From positions 1 through 30,666 of the IMG/VR virus record IMGVR_UViG_3300045611_000182: a DNA stretch of 30,666 nucleotides; one strand, written 5' to 3'. How positions within the stretch are numbered: position 1 is the first letter of the stretch; every line of letters starts with the position of its first letter. Origin of the DNA: a virus. The notes under the pieces are model-generated. The model was not told where the DNA came from and made no database searches. It saw only the letters and a program-made list of their open reading frames with translations. Positions 20,974 through 30,299 of the stretch are shown here, piece after piece. A program made the translations under genes and the position numbers.

Positions 20974-21291
20974 GTGAGCATCGTCTTTACACGCGGAGAG
21001 CTGGGCGGCGGGGCCAAGGTGAAGACGCACCCGCGCATCGGCGAAGGGTGGCGCGTGAAGGACTATGGGTACGAGGGCGAAGAGTGTACGATTTATGGGA
21101 TTGCAACGGACGCCGCCGCGGACCTGCCGGTGCTGCGCGAGTATGCGACGCGGCGGGTGCAGCAGGTGTTCAGGGTACCGTGGGGCAGCGCCGTAACGAC
21201 GCGCGAGGTGGTGCGCGTGCGGCGCGTGCGCATTACGCCGCTGGGCGCGGCGCACGTCGAGTTTGTTCTGGAGTGCGTGCTGGTGCAGTAG
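20974..21291 (+). CDS. Small tail protein
   Basis: 105 residues, GTG start (VSIVFTRGELGGGAKVKTHP); GTG 20970 is out of frame. Beta-rich with repeated Val/Arg strands (EVVRVRRVRITPLG), ending HVEFVLECVLVQ. Located between tape measure and tip protein. Possibly a tip or baseplate wedge protein; not recognised. Confidence 0.55.
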   Translation: MSIVFTRGELGGGAKVKTHPRIGEGWRVKDYGYEGEECTIYGIATDAAADLPVLREYATRRVQQVFRVPWGSAVTTREVVRVRRVRITPLGAAHVEFVLECVLVQ

Positions 21292-21295
21292 CGCG

Positions 21296-23110
21296 ATGAT
21301 CGAGCCATGGACATTGCAGGAGCTGGACGTGAGCGGGCCGTGGGGCAGCGCGATCGCGAACGCGACGAGCCTCAAGGCCGGTTTCGCGCCGGCCTACAAC
21401 GGGCTAAGCCTGGTGCTGTGGGACCCGGAGGTGTCGCCGCAGAAACTGGAGAATCAGGCCGTAACGGTGACGCTGACGGTGAACGGGATAGTGTCGACGC
21501 TATTCCTGGGGTACGTGCGCACGGCGAAGTGGATCGAGAAACCGGACGAGAATGCGGTGTACATCGAATGTGATGGGCAGGAATCGAGCGCGGACCTCGA
21601 TGTGTGCAACTCACCGCGCAGCGCAGACAGCATCGGGTGGCGGGCGTTCTTCAACGAGGGCGGGAAGCCGAACTGTCACCCGACAAACGCGGAGTTTCAC
21701 TACGGGCCGGATGCGATCATGTGGACGGCGCGGAAGGCGGTGCTGAAAATCCGCAACAAATACATGCAGCGCTCGACCTGGACGCTGACGGATGCGCAGC
21801 TCAACGCGGTGCTCGCGCTGGAGGCAGACATTCGGCCGTATGACGCGCGCGGAGTGCGACCACTGGCGGCGATCTGCGAGATTCTGAAGCAGGCGGGCTG
21901 CCGGCTGGCGTTCCGGTACGGCAGTGGTGCATGCACGCCGGTGGTGTTCGATAGCACGGGCTCGGGGACGTTCGAGGTGTTCTACCGGCTCGGTCAGGTG
22001 AGTAGCGGCAGTCTGGGGGCAGGGCCGGCGGGGCCGTACTCGACGGATCAGTACGACCACGAGGTGTACGAGATCAGTTGCGGCTACGACGCACGCAATG
22101 TCACGCCAGTTTTGTACGCGATCTGCGAGCGGTATCTGCATGAATGCACGTACTCGACGCAGGGGGCGAGTCCGTTGCTGGCGGCTGCATCGAGCGAGGA
22201 CAAAGACTACTTCTGGGAGTATCGCGTGCAGGTTGCGAACTACGCAGCGCATAACTGCGGGGCAGCGCTGGCTGCAGGCAGTCGGCCGCGACCGCTCATG
22301 CGCGAGCTGGCGACGCGGCGGAGTGCGGCTGGCACATACCACACGGCCGCGGAGGTGACGGCGACGCCGGAGATCGGCGAGGCGGTGGATCCGCGCGAGA
22401 CGCTGGCGCTGCTGGATACGAGCGACTCGACCTGGAAACGGATCAGCGGCGGTGTGCGGATGTGGTACGACCCGGACGAGAAGGGTGTTGCGATTCGGCT
22501 GAAGCGGGATGTGACGCTGGCGACGGCGGTGGCGGGAACGACCAAGAAGTACAATGCGGCAGCAAGCGCACCGGATATTCGGTTCACGGCGGCGACGGAG
22601 ATCGAGCTGACGCGCTACTGGCAGGCGTCGAGTCTGGCCGTGGATGTGGCGACGGACCGCGACGGGGTGGTCAACTGCCCGAGCCTGCGGCCGTCGCGGC
22701 GCTACAACACGACGCTGCCGGGGGCGACGATCAATACCTGGACGGTGCAGGAGGCGGCCGCGGTGGCGGTCTACCGGAACGTGGACAATGAGCTGGAGGA
22801 CGCGGCCACGGGGCCGTACTCGCAGCGGGCGACGCGGGCGAGCACCGTAGAGCTCTACCTACCGTTCCTGCATAGCGAGGTGCCGATCGGGGCGAAGCTG
22901 AAGGTGACGCCGGCGCCGACGTATGCGGGGCTGTCGGGCAATGAACTGGTGCGGAGCGCGAACTGGAATCTGGGTGAGGTCGAGGTGCGGGTCGAGGCAG
23001 CGGATAACCTCGACCTGGTCGAGGAAGGGAAGGTCAGCCAGGCGCAGAAGCTGCGACGCATGATCGCGAGCTTGATCAAGCTGCGCCGAAACCGGCCGGT
23101 GGCGGCATGA
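21296..23110 (+). CDS. Tail tip / hub protein candidate
   Basis: 604 residues starting MIEPWTLQELDVSGPWGSAI. The first 110 residues look like the beta-rich start of a phage tail hub (EPWTLQELDVSG, VTVTLTVNGIVSTLFLGYVR), and the length and place after the tape measure fit a distal hub (Mu gp44/lambda gpL-region type). No peptidase motif such as HxxxD-C is evident. It ends in a basic helical tail (RRMIASLIKLRRNRPVAA) that overlaps the next start (ATGA). Confidence 0.55.
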   Translation: MIEPWTLQELDVSGPWGSAIANATSLKAGFAPAYNGLSLVLWDPEVSPQKLENQAVTVTLTVNGIVSTLFLGYVRTAKWIEKPDENAVYIECDGQESSADLDVCNSPRSADSIGWRAFFNEGGKPNCHPTNAEFHYGPDAIMWTARKAVLKIRNKYMQRSTWTLTDAQLNAVLALEADIRPYDARGVRPLAAICEILKQAGCRLAFRYGSGACTPVVFDSTGSGTFEVFYRLGQVSSGSLGAGPAGPYSTDQYDHEVYEISCGYDARNVTPVLYAICERYLHECTYSTQGASPLLAAASSEDKDYFWEYRVQVANYAAHNCGAALAAGSRPRPLMRELATRRSAAGTYHTAAEVTATPEIGEAVDPRETLALLDTSDSTWKRISGGVRMWYDPDEKGVAIRLKRDVTLATAVAGTTKKYNAAASAPDIRFTAATEIELTRYWQASSLAVDVATDRDGVVNCPSLRPSRRYNTTLPGATINTWTVQEAAAVAVYRNVDNELEDAATGPYSQRATRASTVELYLPFLHSEVPIGAKLKVTPAPTYAGLSGNELVRSANWNLGEVEVRVEAADNLDLVEEGKVSQAQKLRRMIASLIKLRRNRPVAA

Positions 23111-23493
23111 ACGCGGCGGACAACAGACAGGAGATGCTGCGGCGCCTGGCGGCGCTCGAGACGGCGCAGGCGGCGCGCTCGGTTGACCTGGGCGGAGATG
23201 CCGGCGGCGGTGCGCATCGGGTCAGGATCACCGGCGTGCACCCTTCCAGCCCCGGCGCGGGGTCGGTGCGGGTCTTTCGCGGCGACGTGTACGATGGGGC
23301 GGCGGGGTTTGGCGGGGCGGCGACGGCGTCGGGCGTGACGATCATCCTCGGGCAGCTCGCGGTGGATGCGATTGTGCCGTCCGGCACGCAGAGCGCGGTG
23401 GCGGCGCTGTACGGTGGGCGGCAGTGGACGAACAACGTGGGGGGGACGGTGACAGAGGACGTGTACGAATTCGATATTCCGAGGTGGTTGTAG
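23107..23493 (+). CDS. Tail tip accessory protein
   Basis: 128 residues starting MNAADNRQEMLRRLAALETA. Short helix then Gly/Ala-rich beta strands (VRITGVHPSSPGAGSVRVFR). ATGA overlap with the hub candidate suggests stoichiometric production. Not recognised. Confidence 0.55.
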   Translation: MNAADNRQEMLRRLAALETAQAARSVDLGGDAGGGAHRVRITGVHPSSPGAGSVRVFRGDVYDGAAGFGGAATASGVTIILGQLAVDAIVPSGTQSAVAALYGGRQWTNNVGGTVTEDVYEFDIPRWL

Positions 23494-24549
23494 GTGGCAA
23501 TCACGTTTACAGACTGGGAGCACTCGGACGACCCGGATAACCCGGTGATCGCCTGGGCGCACCCGGACGTGGATCCGGCGGCCATTCGCGGCTGGCCGAT
23601 CTACATTCATGCGGAGGCGCTGCGGCAGGCGTTGCTCGAGCGAGCTCTGGCCAGGCAATGGGATCCGCCGCCGGCGTTTTTGACGGTGGACCTGGCTGCC
23701 GGAGACCTGTCGACTGCCACCTGGCGAGAGGCATTCGACGAGTGCCTCGAGGACGTGGTGGAGAGCGGGGGAGAGGATCTGCGATTTGTGAATCACCTTG
23801 ACAATGGCGGTGATTGGACGGGGTTGCCGGGCACCGGGGACTGTGCGCCGTGCTGGACGCTGGGCGACATGCTCGCGTATTGCACGGATACGACCTGGAT
23901 TGCGGTAGGCGTGCGCTGGCCGATGACGGCGGAGTGGGCATTCCAGCGGTACGAGCTGCTGGACCTGCTGCGCTGGTCGCGGAGCCCAGACCGGACAACG
24001 ACGGTTGATATCACGCTGCGGGTGCGGCATGGGGATGGGATCGACCCCACAGAGGCCGGGGCGGTGGCCAAGGCTGAGGCGGATTGGGCGGTGGGAACCT
24101 GGCATGCGGAAGGCGCAAATCAACTGCTGGGGTACGGGAGCGTTGTGACGTTGCCAGGGCCGCAGTACCAGGCGCATATCGCCAGGGCTCGGCAGTACTG
24201 GCGCGAGGAGAATCTGTATGCCGGGATCAAGCACGCGACGGACTTCTGGGGTTTCTTCCCGGGCCCGCCGGATCCGCTCGGCCCGGCAGTGTTTGAGGGC
24301 GAGGCGCTCGGCGACCTCGCACTGCTCGTCCCAGGCTGGAACCTCGTGACCACGTTGCCGGCGGCGGCGAGCGCGGCGCGCGATACCGCGCTGCTGAATG
24401 CTAACGACGCGATGCCGCCGCATCCGAGCGTGGTCTGCGCGAGTCGGGGCTGGTGGCATTCGCCGACGGACGGCGGCGTGCCGCCGGTACCCATCTCACC
24501 AGTAGCGGTGTTCCGCTGGGACGTCGCCGGCGGTTTCACGTTCCAATAG
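23494..24549 (+). CDS. Tail tip or receptor-region protein, unknown family
   Basis: 351 residues, GTG start directly after the previous stop. Trp/Asp-rich with no repeats, signal or coiled coil (TFTDWEHSDDPDNPVIAW; WIAVGVRWPMTAEWAFQRYE). It shows few phage-typical motifs and may be a tip or baseplate enzyme-like domain. Called as tail-region by context only. A 57-base gap with a weak AGG element follows. Confidence 0.55.
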   Translation: MAITFTDWEHSDDPDNPVIAWAHPDVDPAAIRGWPIYIHAEALRQALLERALARQWDPPPAFLTVDLAAGDLSTATWREAFDECLEDVVESGGEDLRFVNHLDNGGDWTGLPGTGDCAPCWTLGDMLAYCTDTTWIAVGVRWPMTAEWAFQRYELLDLLRWSRSPDRTTTVDITLRVRHGDGIDPTEAGAVAKAEADWAVGTWHAEGANQLLGYGSVVTLPGPQYQAHIARARQYWREENLYAGIKHATDFWGFFPGPPDPLGPAVFEGEALGDLALLVPGWNLVTTLPAAASAARDTALLNANDAMPPHPSVVCASRGWWHSPTDGGVPPVPISPVAVFRWDVAGGFTFQ

Positions 24550-24606
24550 TGCGAGGATGGCTTATGCGGCATAGGTCAGGAGCAGGCTGACGCAAGAGGC
24601 GCACGC

Positions 24607-25413
24607 ATGGCGGATTATGCCGACTATCAAATCGTGCTGTACCACAACCTGAAGGGCAGCAATTACGAGCTCGGCAGCGGCGGCACGACTGTCCCGACGG
24701 ACGTTGACTACGCGCGCGGCAGCCTGCCTCCACGCATCCCGACGGGCGTCAGCATTAAGATCAAGACGAAGTTCTTCGACGACCAGGCGCGGAGCAAGTA
24801 CCACGATTTCACCAACTCGACCGGATGGAACTTGTACGGGCTGCCGATCGGGAACGCCGCGAGTCCGACACTGCTCGATACCGGCACGCTTACGGGCGTG
24901 ACGCCGGCGAACGGCGAAGTGCTGTTCGTCATTCCGAAGGACACGATCCCGGCGGATTGGGCGAGCTGGGAAGATAAGGTGCGTATCTGGTTCGAGATCA
25001 CCGATGCCGACAGCAAACTCATTGTGTGGCAGGACGTCGAGATCGTCGATATGCAGTACGATCCCGACGTGGACTATCCTGAGAGCGAGGACATTCCACG
25101 GACCAACCAGGATATCACCGGTGCCGCCGCCGTGACGCTGCCGGCGGTCGCCGGCGGGCTGAAGAACGTGCGTATCAACACGACGAGCGGCAATTACGCC
25201 GTGACCCTATACAGCGCCGCGCACGCGAAGGCCGGCGAACTGGTATGTGTGATCGTGGCGGGCACCAACACCGCGGCGATCACGCCGGCTGGCATCGAGA
25301 CGATCAACGGCAACTCCGGCGCACAGAATCTGAGCGGCATCGGGAACAAGATGCACCTGATCCCGTGGAACGGCAACTGGATCATGCTGAACCCGGCACC
25401 AGGGATTGACTGA
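24607..25413 (+). CDS. Baseplate/fibre-type protein with BppU-like N-terminus
   Basis: 268 residues starting MADYADYQIVLYHNLKGSNY. The N-terminal 165 residues look like baseplate upper proteins (MADYADYQ..., SIKIKTKFFDDQ, FEITDADSKLIVWQD). The C-terminal 100 residues form a beta domain ending LIPWNGNWIMLNPAPGID that is shared with the next gene. It lies at the start of the fibre-like block. Confidence 0.5.
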   Translation: MADYADYQIVLYHNLKGSNYELGSGGTTVPTDVDYARGSLPPRIPTGVSIKIKTKFFDDQARSKYHDFTNSTGWNLYGLPIGNAASPTLLDTGTLTGVTPANGEVLFVIPKDTIPADWASWEDKVRIWFEITDADSKLIVWQDVEIVDMQYDPDVDYPESEDIPRTNQDITGAAAVTLPAVAGGLKNVRINTTSGNYAVTLYSAAHAKAGELVCVIVAGTNTAAITPAGIETINGNSGAQNLSGIGNKMHLIPWNGNWIMLNPAPGID

Positions 25414-25416
25414 ACG

Positions 25417-25755
25417 ATGGCAACGGAGCACGTAAAGACCACGATCCGCCCGATCAGCGCCGATGCCACATACGCGGGTGGCAGCGGACGGTCTGTATTC
25501 GTGCTGGATACGCAGTACAGCGCGATCACGCTGACCGTTACGGGGATTGGCGACCAGGAGGAGCTGCTGGTAGTCAACGGGCGCGATACCGGGTATGCGG
25601 GGAAGGTACGCACGAGCGGGATCACGATCAACGGGCGCAGCTTCGGCAGCGGCGCCGAGGTCGAGCTGAGCAGCATCGGGAATCACCTCGAGCTCATCGG
25701 GTGGGGTGGCAACGCGATCAACAAGAATCCGGCACCGGGACTGGCACCACCATGA
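25417..25755 (+). CDS. Small fibre-domain protein, related to the end of the previous gene
   Basis: 112 residues starting MATEHVKTTIRPISADATYA. Its last 60 residues (TGIGDQEELLVVNGRDTG..., SSIGNHLELIGWGGNA, NKNPAPG) match the C-terminal domain of 24607-25413. It could be a separate copy of the fibre cap or an assembly partner. TGA overlaps the next ATG (25752-25755). Confidence 0.55.
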   Translation: MATEHVKTTIRPISADATYAGGSGRSVFVLDTQYSAITLTVTGIGDQEELLVVNGRDTGYAGKVRTSGITINGRSFGSGAEVELSSIGNHLELIGWGGNAINKNPAPGLAPP

Positions 25756-27281
25756 GAGAGTACCTGAGCGGGCACAGACTGAAGATTTTTGCAGGCATGG
25801 GGCTGGCGGCGCTGGCTTTGCTGGCGCTCGGCGGCACGGGCGCGTGGAATCCGCTGCGCGTCTATACCAGTCCTGCGGACACCGCAGACGCGAACGTCAA
25901 CGCGACCGGGCAGTGGGTGTTCAGCGAACTGATGTTGAAGGCGGCGACAGAGGTCACCGTCTCGAGCGGCGCGATCACGGTCACGCAGATGCATCATACG
26001 GTGGACGGCGAGGGCGATCTCAGCGACAACCTCGACACGATCACCTGGAGCGGCGTGGCGGACGGGCAGGTCCTCTGGTTGCGGCCGGCGAACGCCGCAC
26101 GCGACATCACCGTGCGGCACAACCAGGACAACATCTACACGCCGAGCGGGGTTAATTACCAGATCCCGGATAACGCCGTGGTTCAGTTCATGTACTCGAG
26201 CGGCGCCAGTAAGTGGCTTCTGGCGGGCGCAAGCGATATGAGCATGACCACGTATGATGCGGATGCGAACGGCAAAATCGATGCCGCGGCGGGCGGCACG
26301 AACATTAGCACCGCGAGCTCGACGGGGCTGCCGATCTTGTCGACGGGGACGTGGAGTATTGCCGCGACGGTGCCGCTGACGCGCGGGGGCCTGGCTGCGG
26401 ACGTGTCGGCGTATGCTGGGCTCGTGAAGATCAGCGGCGGCGCCGCGAGCGCGGTCACAATAACGGCCGCCGGCGAGGCGATCCTGGACGATGCGGACGC
26501 TGCAACGCAGCGCACGACGCTTGGCCTCGGCACGATTGCGACGCAGAATGCGAACGCGGTCGCGATTACCGGGGGCACCATCAACGGCGCGACCGTCGGA
26601 GCAAGTACGCCAGCGGCGGGCACATTCACCGCACTTGGGCTGCCGGCGGCCACGGAACTGACCATATCCGGCGGAGTTATCACGATCACGCAGAGCCTGC
26701 ACCGCGTGGACGGCCAAGGAGACCTCGATGATAATCTCGACACCATCAACGGCGGGGCCTCCGGGCGCGTGCTTTTGCTGTACCCCGAGAACGCCGCACG
26801 CAACATCACGCTCCGACATGGTACTGGGAACATCGTCACCGGCGACGGCGCCAACTACACCATCCCGGACAACGGGTTGGTGCTCTTGGCCTACGACGGG
26901 AGCAACTGGCGCATGGTGGCCGGGACTGGTGGCGGCACCGTGGGGTCCTGTACGTTCACGTTCACCATTGCCGACGACGGGGATGACGACAACCAGCACT
27001 TCGAGGTTGAAATCGACGATGACCCCGCCTTTGGCTCGCCTGCCATCTCATGGGACACACGCCCGACGGAGGACGGCACCACGGGCTGCCGGTACTTCAA
27101 CGGCACGCAGTGGACGGACTGGCCGGTTGGCGGCGTCACGGCGGCATACGAGGGCCAGCGCGGGAGCTACTCGTTCGCAGCATCGAGCATCACGGCTGGT
27201 ACGCTCTACTACTGCCGCATCCGGTTTCACGATGGCACGGGCTTTGGCCCGTATGCAGGGGACATGAAAACATGGCAGTAA
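25752..27281 (+). CDS. Fibre-like protein with N-terminal membrane segment
   Basis: 509 residues starting MREYLSGHRLKIFAGMGLAA. A membrane/signal segment (about 11-32) opens the protein, unusual for a phage fibre. Two related beta domains, about 64-159 (ATEVTVSSGAITVTQMHH) and about 299-393 (ATELTISGGVITITQSLHR), flank a collagen-poor fibre linker with ATQNANAVAITGGTINGATV, a phrase typical of phage tail fibres. The C-terminal 110 residues look FN3-like. Overlaps the previous gene by 4 bases and the next by 10. Confidence 0.6.
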   Translation: MREYLSGHRLKIFAGMGLAALALLALGGTGAWNPLRVYTSPADTADANVNATGQWVFSELMLKAATEVTVSSGAITVTQMHHTVDGEGDLSDNLDTITWSGVADGQVLWLRPANAARDITVRHNQDNIYTPSGVNYQIPDNAVVQFMYSSGASKWLLAGASDMSMTTYDADANGKIDAAAGGTNISTASSTGLPILSTGTWSIAATVPLTRGGLAADVSAYAGLVKISGGAASAVTITAAGEAILDDADAATQRTTLGLGTIATQNANAVAITGGTINGATVGASTPAAGTFTALGLPAATELTISGGVITITQSLHRVDGQGDLDDNLDTINGGASGRVLLLYPENAARNITLRHGTGNIVTGDGANYTIPDNGLVLLAYDGSNWRMVAGTGGGTVGSCTFTFTIADDGDDDNQHFEVEIDDDPAFGSPAISWDTRPTEDGTTGCRYFNGTQWTDWPVGGVTAAYEGQRGSYSFAASSITAGTLYYCRIRFHDGTGFGPYAGDMKTWQ

Positions 27282-28570
27282 GATTCTTGATTAAGTTGCT
27301 TGCGTTGCTCCTGCTCATCGCGGCGTGGTGCCTCGTGCCGCGCTCGCAGGCCTGGTTCGATCTGCTGGAGAACTGGCAGCACTGCTACCTGGCGTACATC
27401 GACGATGAGGATGTGCGACCGGTGTATCACGATGCCGTGCTCGGCGGATTCGGGGCTGCCGCAATCGACGATTACGATGCGTATCTCAAGGCCTACTACC
27501 GATTGGAGGAAGCGAGCGGCGACCGGGCAGACGACGTGAACGCGCACACGATGAATGAGGTCGTGGGCGTTGGAAACATGGTCGGGAAATCGAACAACGC
27601 GGCAAGTTTTCCAGGAGTCAACCAATACCTGAACGAACCGGGGCAAGACTCGGATTTCGAACCGGTTAACAGCCTGGCCATATCGGCATGGATTCGCCCC
27701 CAACTGTCGGACCCTTCTACCGGATATGTATGGATGAAAAACTCCAGCTACGGGCTGCACTACACACTAAATAGCATGGCCAGCACATATGTCAATTTCA
27801 CCGTATTTGCGGTAGAGACTGAGGTGTTCTCGGTCATGGGAGCGTTGACCGACGACTGGCACCACGTCGTAGCGGTCGCTGACCAACGCACAACGCGGCT
27901 GTACCTGTATATCGACGGTGTCAAGACACAATCCTCCGGCACGTATACGCCGCCGATCACCGCGGCTATCGACGGACTCCAGATTGGTGGAACTACGGCA
28001 GGCGGCAAATGGAAAGGCGGCATTGATGAAGCCGCCTTTTGGAAAGAGCCGTACTGGGCGGACAACGCGGACCGCGATGCTTTTGCCGCAGCGCTCTACA
28101 ACTCGGGAGCGGGGCGCTTCTACAGCGGCGGCAGTCCCGCATATGTGGACGCGCCGGACGGCCAGACGGTCGAAGTGCCCTTAACGATTCGCGTTCGAAC
28201 CCACAAGCACACCGCAGACTTGACGGACGTGAAAATCCAGTGGCGGCAGCCAGGGGCTGCGGTGTGGACCGATGCGCCGATTACCTATACCGGCGGGACC
28301 GGCGACGAACTGGAGTTCAACTGGCCGGCCTGCTCTTTGGGGATTGAGTCGGTCACGAGCGCAAACTACAGCAAGGGCGACGCGATGCGGATTCGATTGT
28401 ACGTCAGCGATGGCATCTACGAGAACGGCGACCTCAGTCAGGACCCGGACGCTGAAGGGGGCACCGGGACCTGGCTCGATCAGTATGTCTGGTCGGGCAC
28501 GGCGCATGCGGTTAGTTGGAGAACAGGCAGACCTGGGATCGATATGACATGTTTTCCCGTCCCACCATAA
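27272..28570 (+). CDS. Exported LamG/concanavalin-like lectin protein
   Basis: 432 residues starting MAVRFLIKLLALLLLIAAWC, with CAGGGG about 10 bases upstream. A signal peptide (to about residue 28, PRSQA) is followed by a LamG-type jelly roll (about 90-285; NSLAISAWIRPQ, WHHVVAVADQRTTRLYLYID, IDGLQIGG) that normally binds sugars or matrix. The C-terminal 150 residues look Ig-like (VEVPLTIRVRTHKHTADLTD). The stretch 27540-27860 is visibly richer in A/T than its neighbours, a hint of separate origin. Could be a receptor-binding or host-surface protein. Confidence 0.7.
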   Translation: MAVRFLIKLLALLLLIAAWCLVPRSQAWFDLLENWQHCYLAYIDDEDVRPVYHDAVLGGFGAAAIDDYDAYLKAYYRLEEASGDRADDVNAHTMNEVVGVGNMVGKSNNAASFPGVNQYLNEPGQDSDFEPVNSLAISAWIRPQLSDPSTGYVWMKNSSYGLHYTLNSMASTYVNFTVFAVETEVFSVMGALTDDWHHVVAVADQRTTRLYLYIDGVKTQSSGTYTPPITAAIDGLQIGGTTAGGKWKGGIDEAAFWKEPYWADNADRDAFAAALYNSGAGRFYSGGSPAYVDAPDGQTVEVPLTIRVRTHKHTADLTDVKIQWRQPGAAVWTDAPITYTGGTGDELEFNWPACSLGIESVTSANYSKGDAMRIRLYVSDGIYENGDLSQDPDAEGGTGTWLDQYVWSGTAHAVSWRTGRPGIDMTCFPVPP

Positions 28571-29586
28571 TCGTATTTGTGCTCCTCTGCTTGGTGGTGG
28601 TAGCGGCCGAGCCGCCGAGACGTCCGGAGAAGTCCGTCCACACGCGGAGGCCCACAGCCGTTGCCGCGCCGACGTTGCCTGCCGTGACCGGCGAGGTCAA
28701 GTGCGCGCCCATCGCGTCGCCTATGGGCTCTGTCAGCACCGCGGCGCTCCTGCATCGCGCGGCGCCGCTCGCGGTGGTGCCATTGCCTCCTGACTGGACC
28801 GGGATCCGCTGCATCGGAGAGATCTGGACGCCGTACACCGACGCCGAGGCCGAGAACCAGCGCGCGGAGCTGGCGTGGTTCCATGCTCGCGGGTACAGCG
28901 GGGCCCTGATCGTCTGGCGCGGCGAGAATCCGCTGCCGCTGGCCGGCGTCGCGCGCGAACTGAAAGCGGATGGGTGGCGCCTGCTATTGACGTACGGTCC
29001 CGCTGATAGTGCCGACCCGATCGTGCCGGCATGGTCAGATGTCGACATTGCCATGCGAGCATTGCTGCCGTGTGTGGATGTGCTCCTGACCGCCTGGCGC
29101 GGCACCGCCTGGCCGCACTGGGAATCATTGCAGCAGGAGATGGAGTTTGCCGAGCACCTGGCAACGATTGGGCGCCAAATCGCTCCCGCAATGCCGATCC
29201 TCGGTGAGGCATTCGTTACTCCGCGCCGGGAGGTAATCATCGCGGCCCCGGAGTGCGCGGCCGGCCTGGTGACGATGAACGTCGGCTGCGAGAACCTACG
29301 CCCTGACGGCATTCTGGGCCTGATTCGGCCCCTTACGCCAGCGCCTCTGATGGTGTTAATCCTGGGGCCGCGCGCGTACTGGAATAGCCTCGATCTGCGC
29401 GGGAGTCCGCTGTCTGCAGACCGCGTGCGGGAGTCTTGCAGGTACCTTGAAAACCGGTGGCAACAGGTTGGCTACGTCGGCACGATCACCCTTGTCGGCG
29501 ACGGCTTTGGTACGCGTCCTCATCTGGGCGTGATGAAGACAGATGCGTTGACGAGAACTCATTGGCGAAAGGATGGTGAGCGATGA
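28549..29586 (+). CDS. Exported protein with possible TIM-barrel region
   Basis: 345 residues from ATG 28549 (TTG 28516 would add 11). Begins MFSRPTIIVFVLLCLVVVAA, a signal segment, then a Pro/Arg linker. Residues about 95-330 alternate strands and helices (WFHARGYSGALIVWRGENPL; GWRLLLTYGPADSADP; YVGTITLVGDGFG) like glycosidase-type barrels, but catalytic acids cannot be assigned. It overlaps the LamG gene by 22 bases, so the two are probably co-translated. Role unknown; a surface sugar hydrolase is an inference. Confidence 0.5.
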   Translation: MFSRPTIIVFVLLCLVVVAAEPPRRPEKSVHTRRPTAVAAPTLPAVTGEVKCAPIASPMGSVSTAALLHRAAPLAVVPLPPDWTGIRCIGEIWTPYTDAEAENQRAELAWFHARGYSGALIVWRGENPLPLAGVARELKADGWRLLLTYGPADSADPIVPAWSDVDIAMRALLPCVDVLLTAWRGTAWPHWESLQQEMEFAEHLATIGRQIAPAMPILGEAFVTPRREVIIAAPECAAGLVTMNVGCENLRPDGILGLIRPLTPAPLMVLILGPRAYWNSLDLRGSPLSADRVRESCRYLENRWQQVGYVGTITLVGDGFGTRPHLGVMKTDALTRTHWRKDGER

Positions 29587-30299
29587 AGCGGAAGGTGGTG
29601 GTATTGGGACTGTTGGGTGTGTGTGCACTGATCCAGGCTGCGAATGCCGGGGGTGCGGCTACTCCCGCCGCGGTTGCCGAGCCAACCCCGGAGGAGCTGG
29701 CGATCAAGGCTAACGCTGCGGCCGACGATCTCCTGGGCAAGGGCAAAAAGAGCGAGGCCATTGCCGCCTATAAGGTCGTGGCGGAGAAGGCTGATTGGCC
29801 GGACAAACAGCGCCAGTATGCCCTGCATCTGGCCTGCAGAACCATGGCGCTGGACTCCGCCGACGCCGCACTTGCGTACCTCACACGAGCGGAGGGGTTT
29901 GGGCTGAGCGCGCGCAGTATGTGCCACACGCGGATGCAGGTGCAGTTCGCAGTGCGGGACTGGCCAGCGCTTCTGGCCGAAGCGCAGAGCGCCTATCCGC
30001 ACGGAGAGGCCAGCGCGGCGTACTTCGAGATGACGGCGCAGCAGAACCTCGGCGACAAGCTGAAGGCATGGGAGGCTGCGGCCAGGGCATTGCTGAGCGG
30101 TGATCGCCCGGCTGGATCCATGGCTGATACCTGCTGGCGGTTCCTGGACCGCAACAGCAGCCTCATCACGAACCAAGAAGGGGGGATGCAGCGCTGGTAC
30201 GACACCCTGCAGCGGTTGGCGCTCAACTACCCTGATGAACAGCCCTGGGCCGGCCTGAAGGCCCGCATTAAGTCCCGTCTTGGTGACTTTGTGAAGTGA
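29583..30299 (+). CDS. Exported helical-repeat (TPR-like) protein
   Basis: 238 residues starting MKRKVVVLGLLGVCALIQAA, a clear signal peptide ending ANAGGA. The mature part is a series of helix pairs (AADDLLGKGKKSEAIAAYKVV; CRTMALDSADAALAYLTRAE) with the Ala/Leu pattern of TPR-like repeats, ending KARIKSRLGDFVK. The start overlaps the previous gene by 4 bases. It is the last phage gene before the right end. A periplasmic or cell-surface scaffolding role is possible. Confidence 0.65.
   Translation: MKRKVVVLGLLGVCALIQAANAGGAATPAAVAEPTPEELAIKANAAADDLLGKGKKSEAIAAYKVVAEKADWPDKQRQYALHLACRTMALDSADAALAYLTRAEGFGLSARSMCHTRMQVQFAVRDWPALLAEAQSAYPHGEASAAYFEMTAQQNLGDKLKAWEAAARALLSGDRPAGSMADTCWRFLDRNSSLITNQEGGMQRWYDTLQRLALNYPDEQPWAGLKARIKSRLGDFVK

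Noticed and set aside
22855-24459. 534-residue leftward open frame
   Set aside because: Arg/His/Pro-rich antisense of the tail tip genes; no motif.
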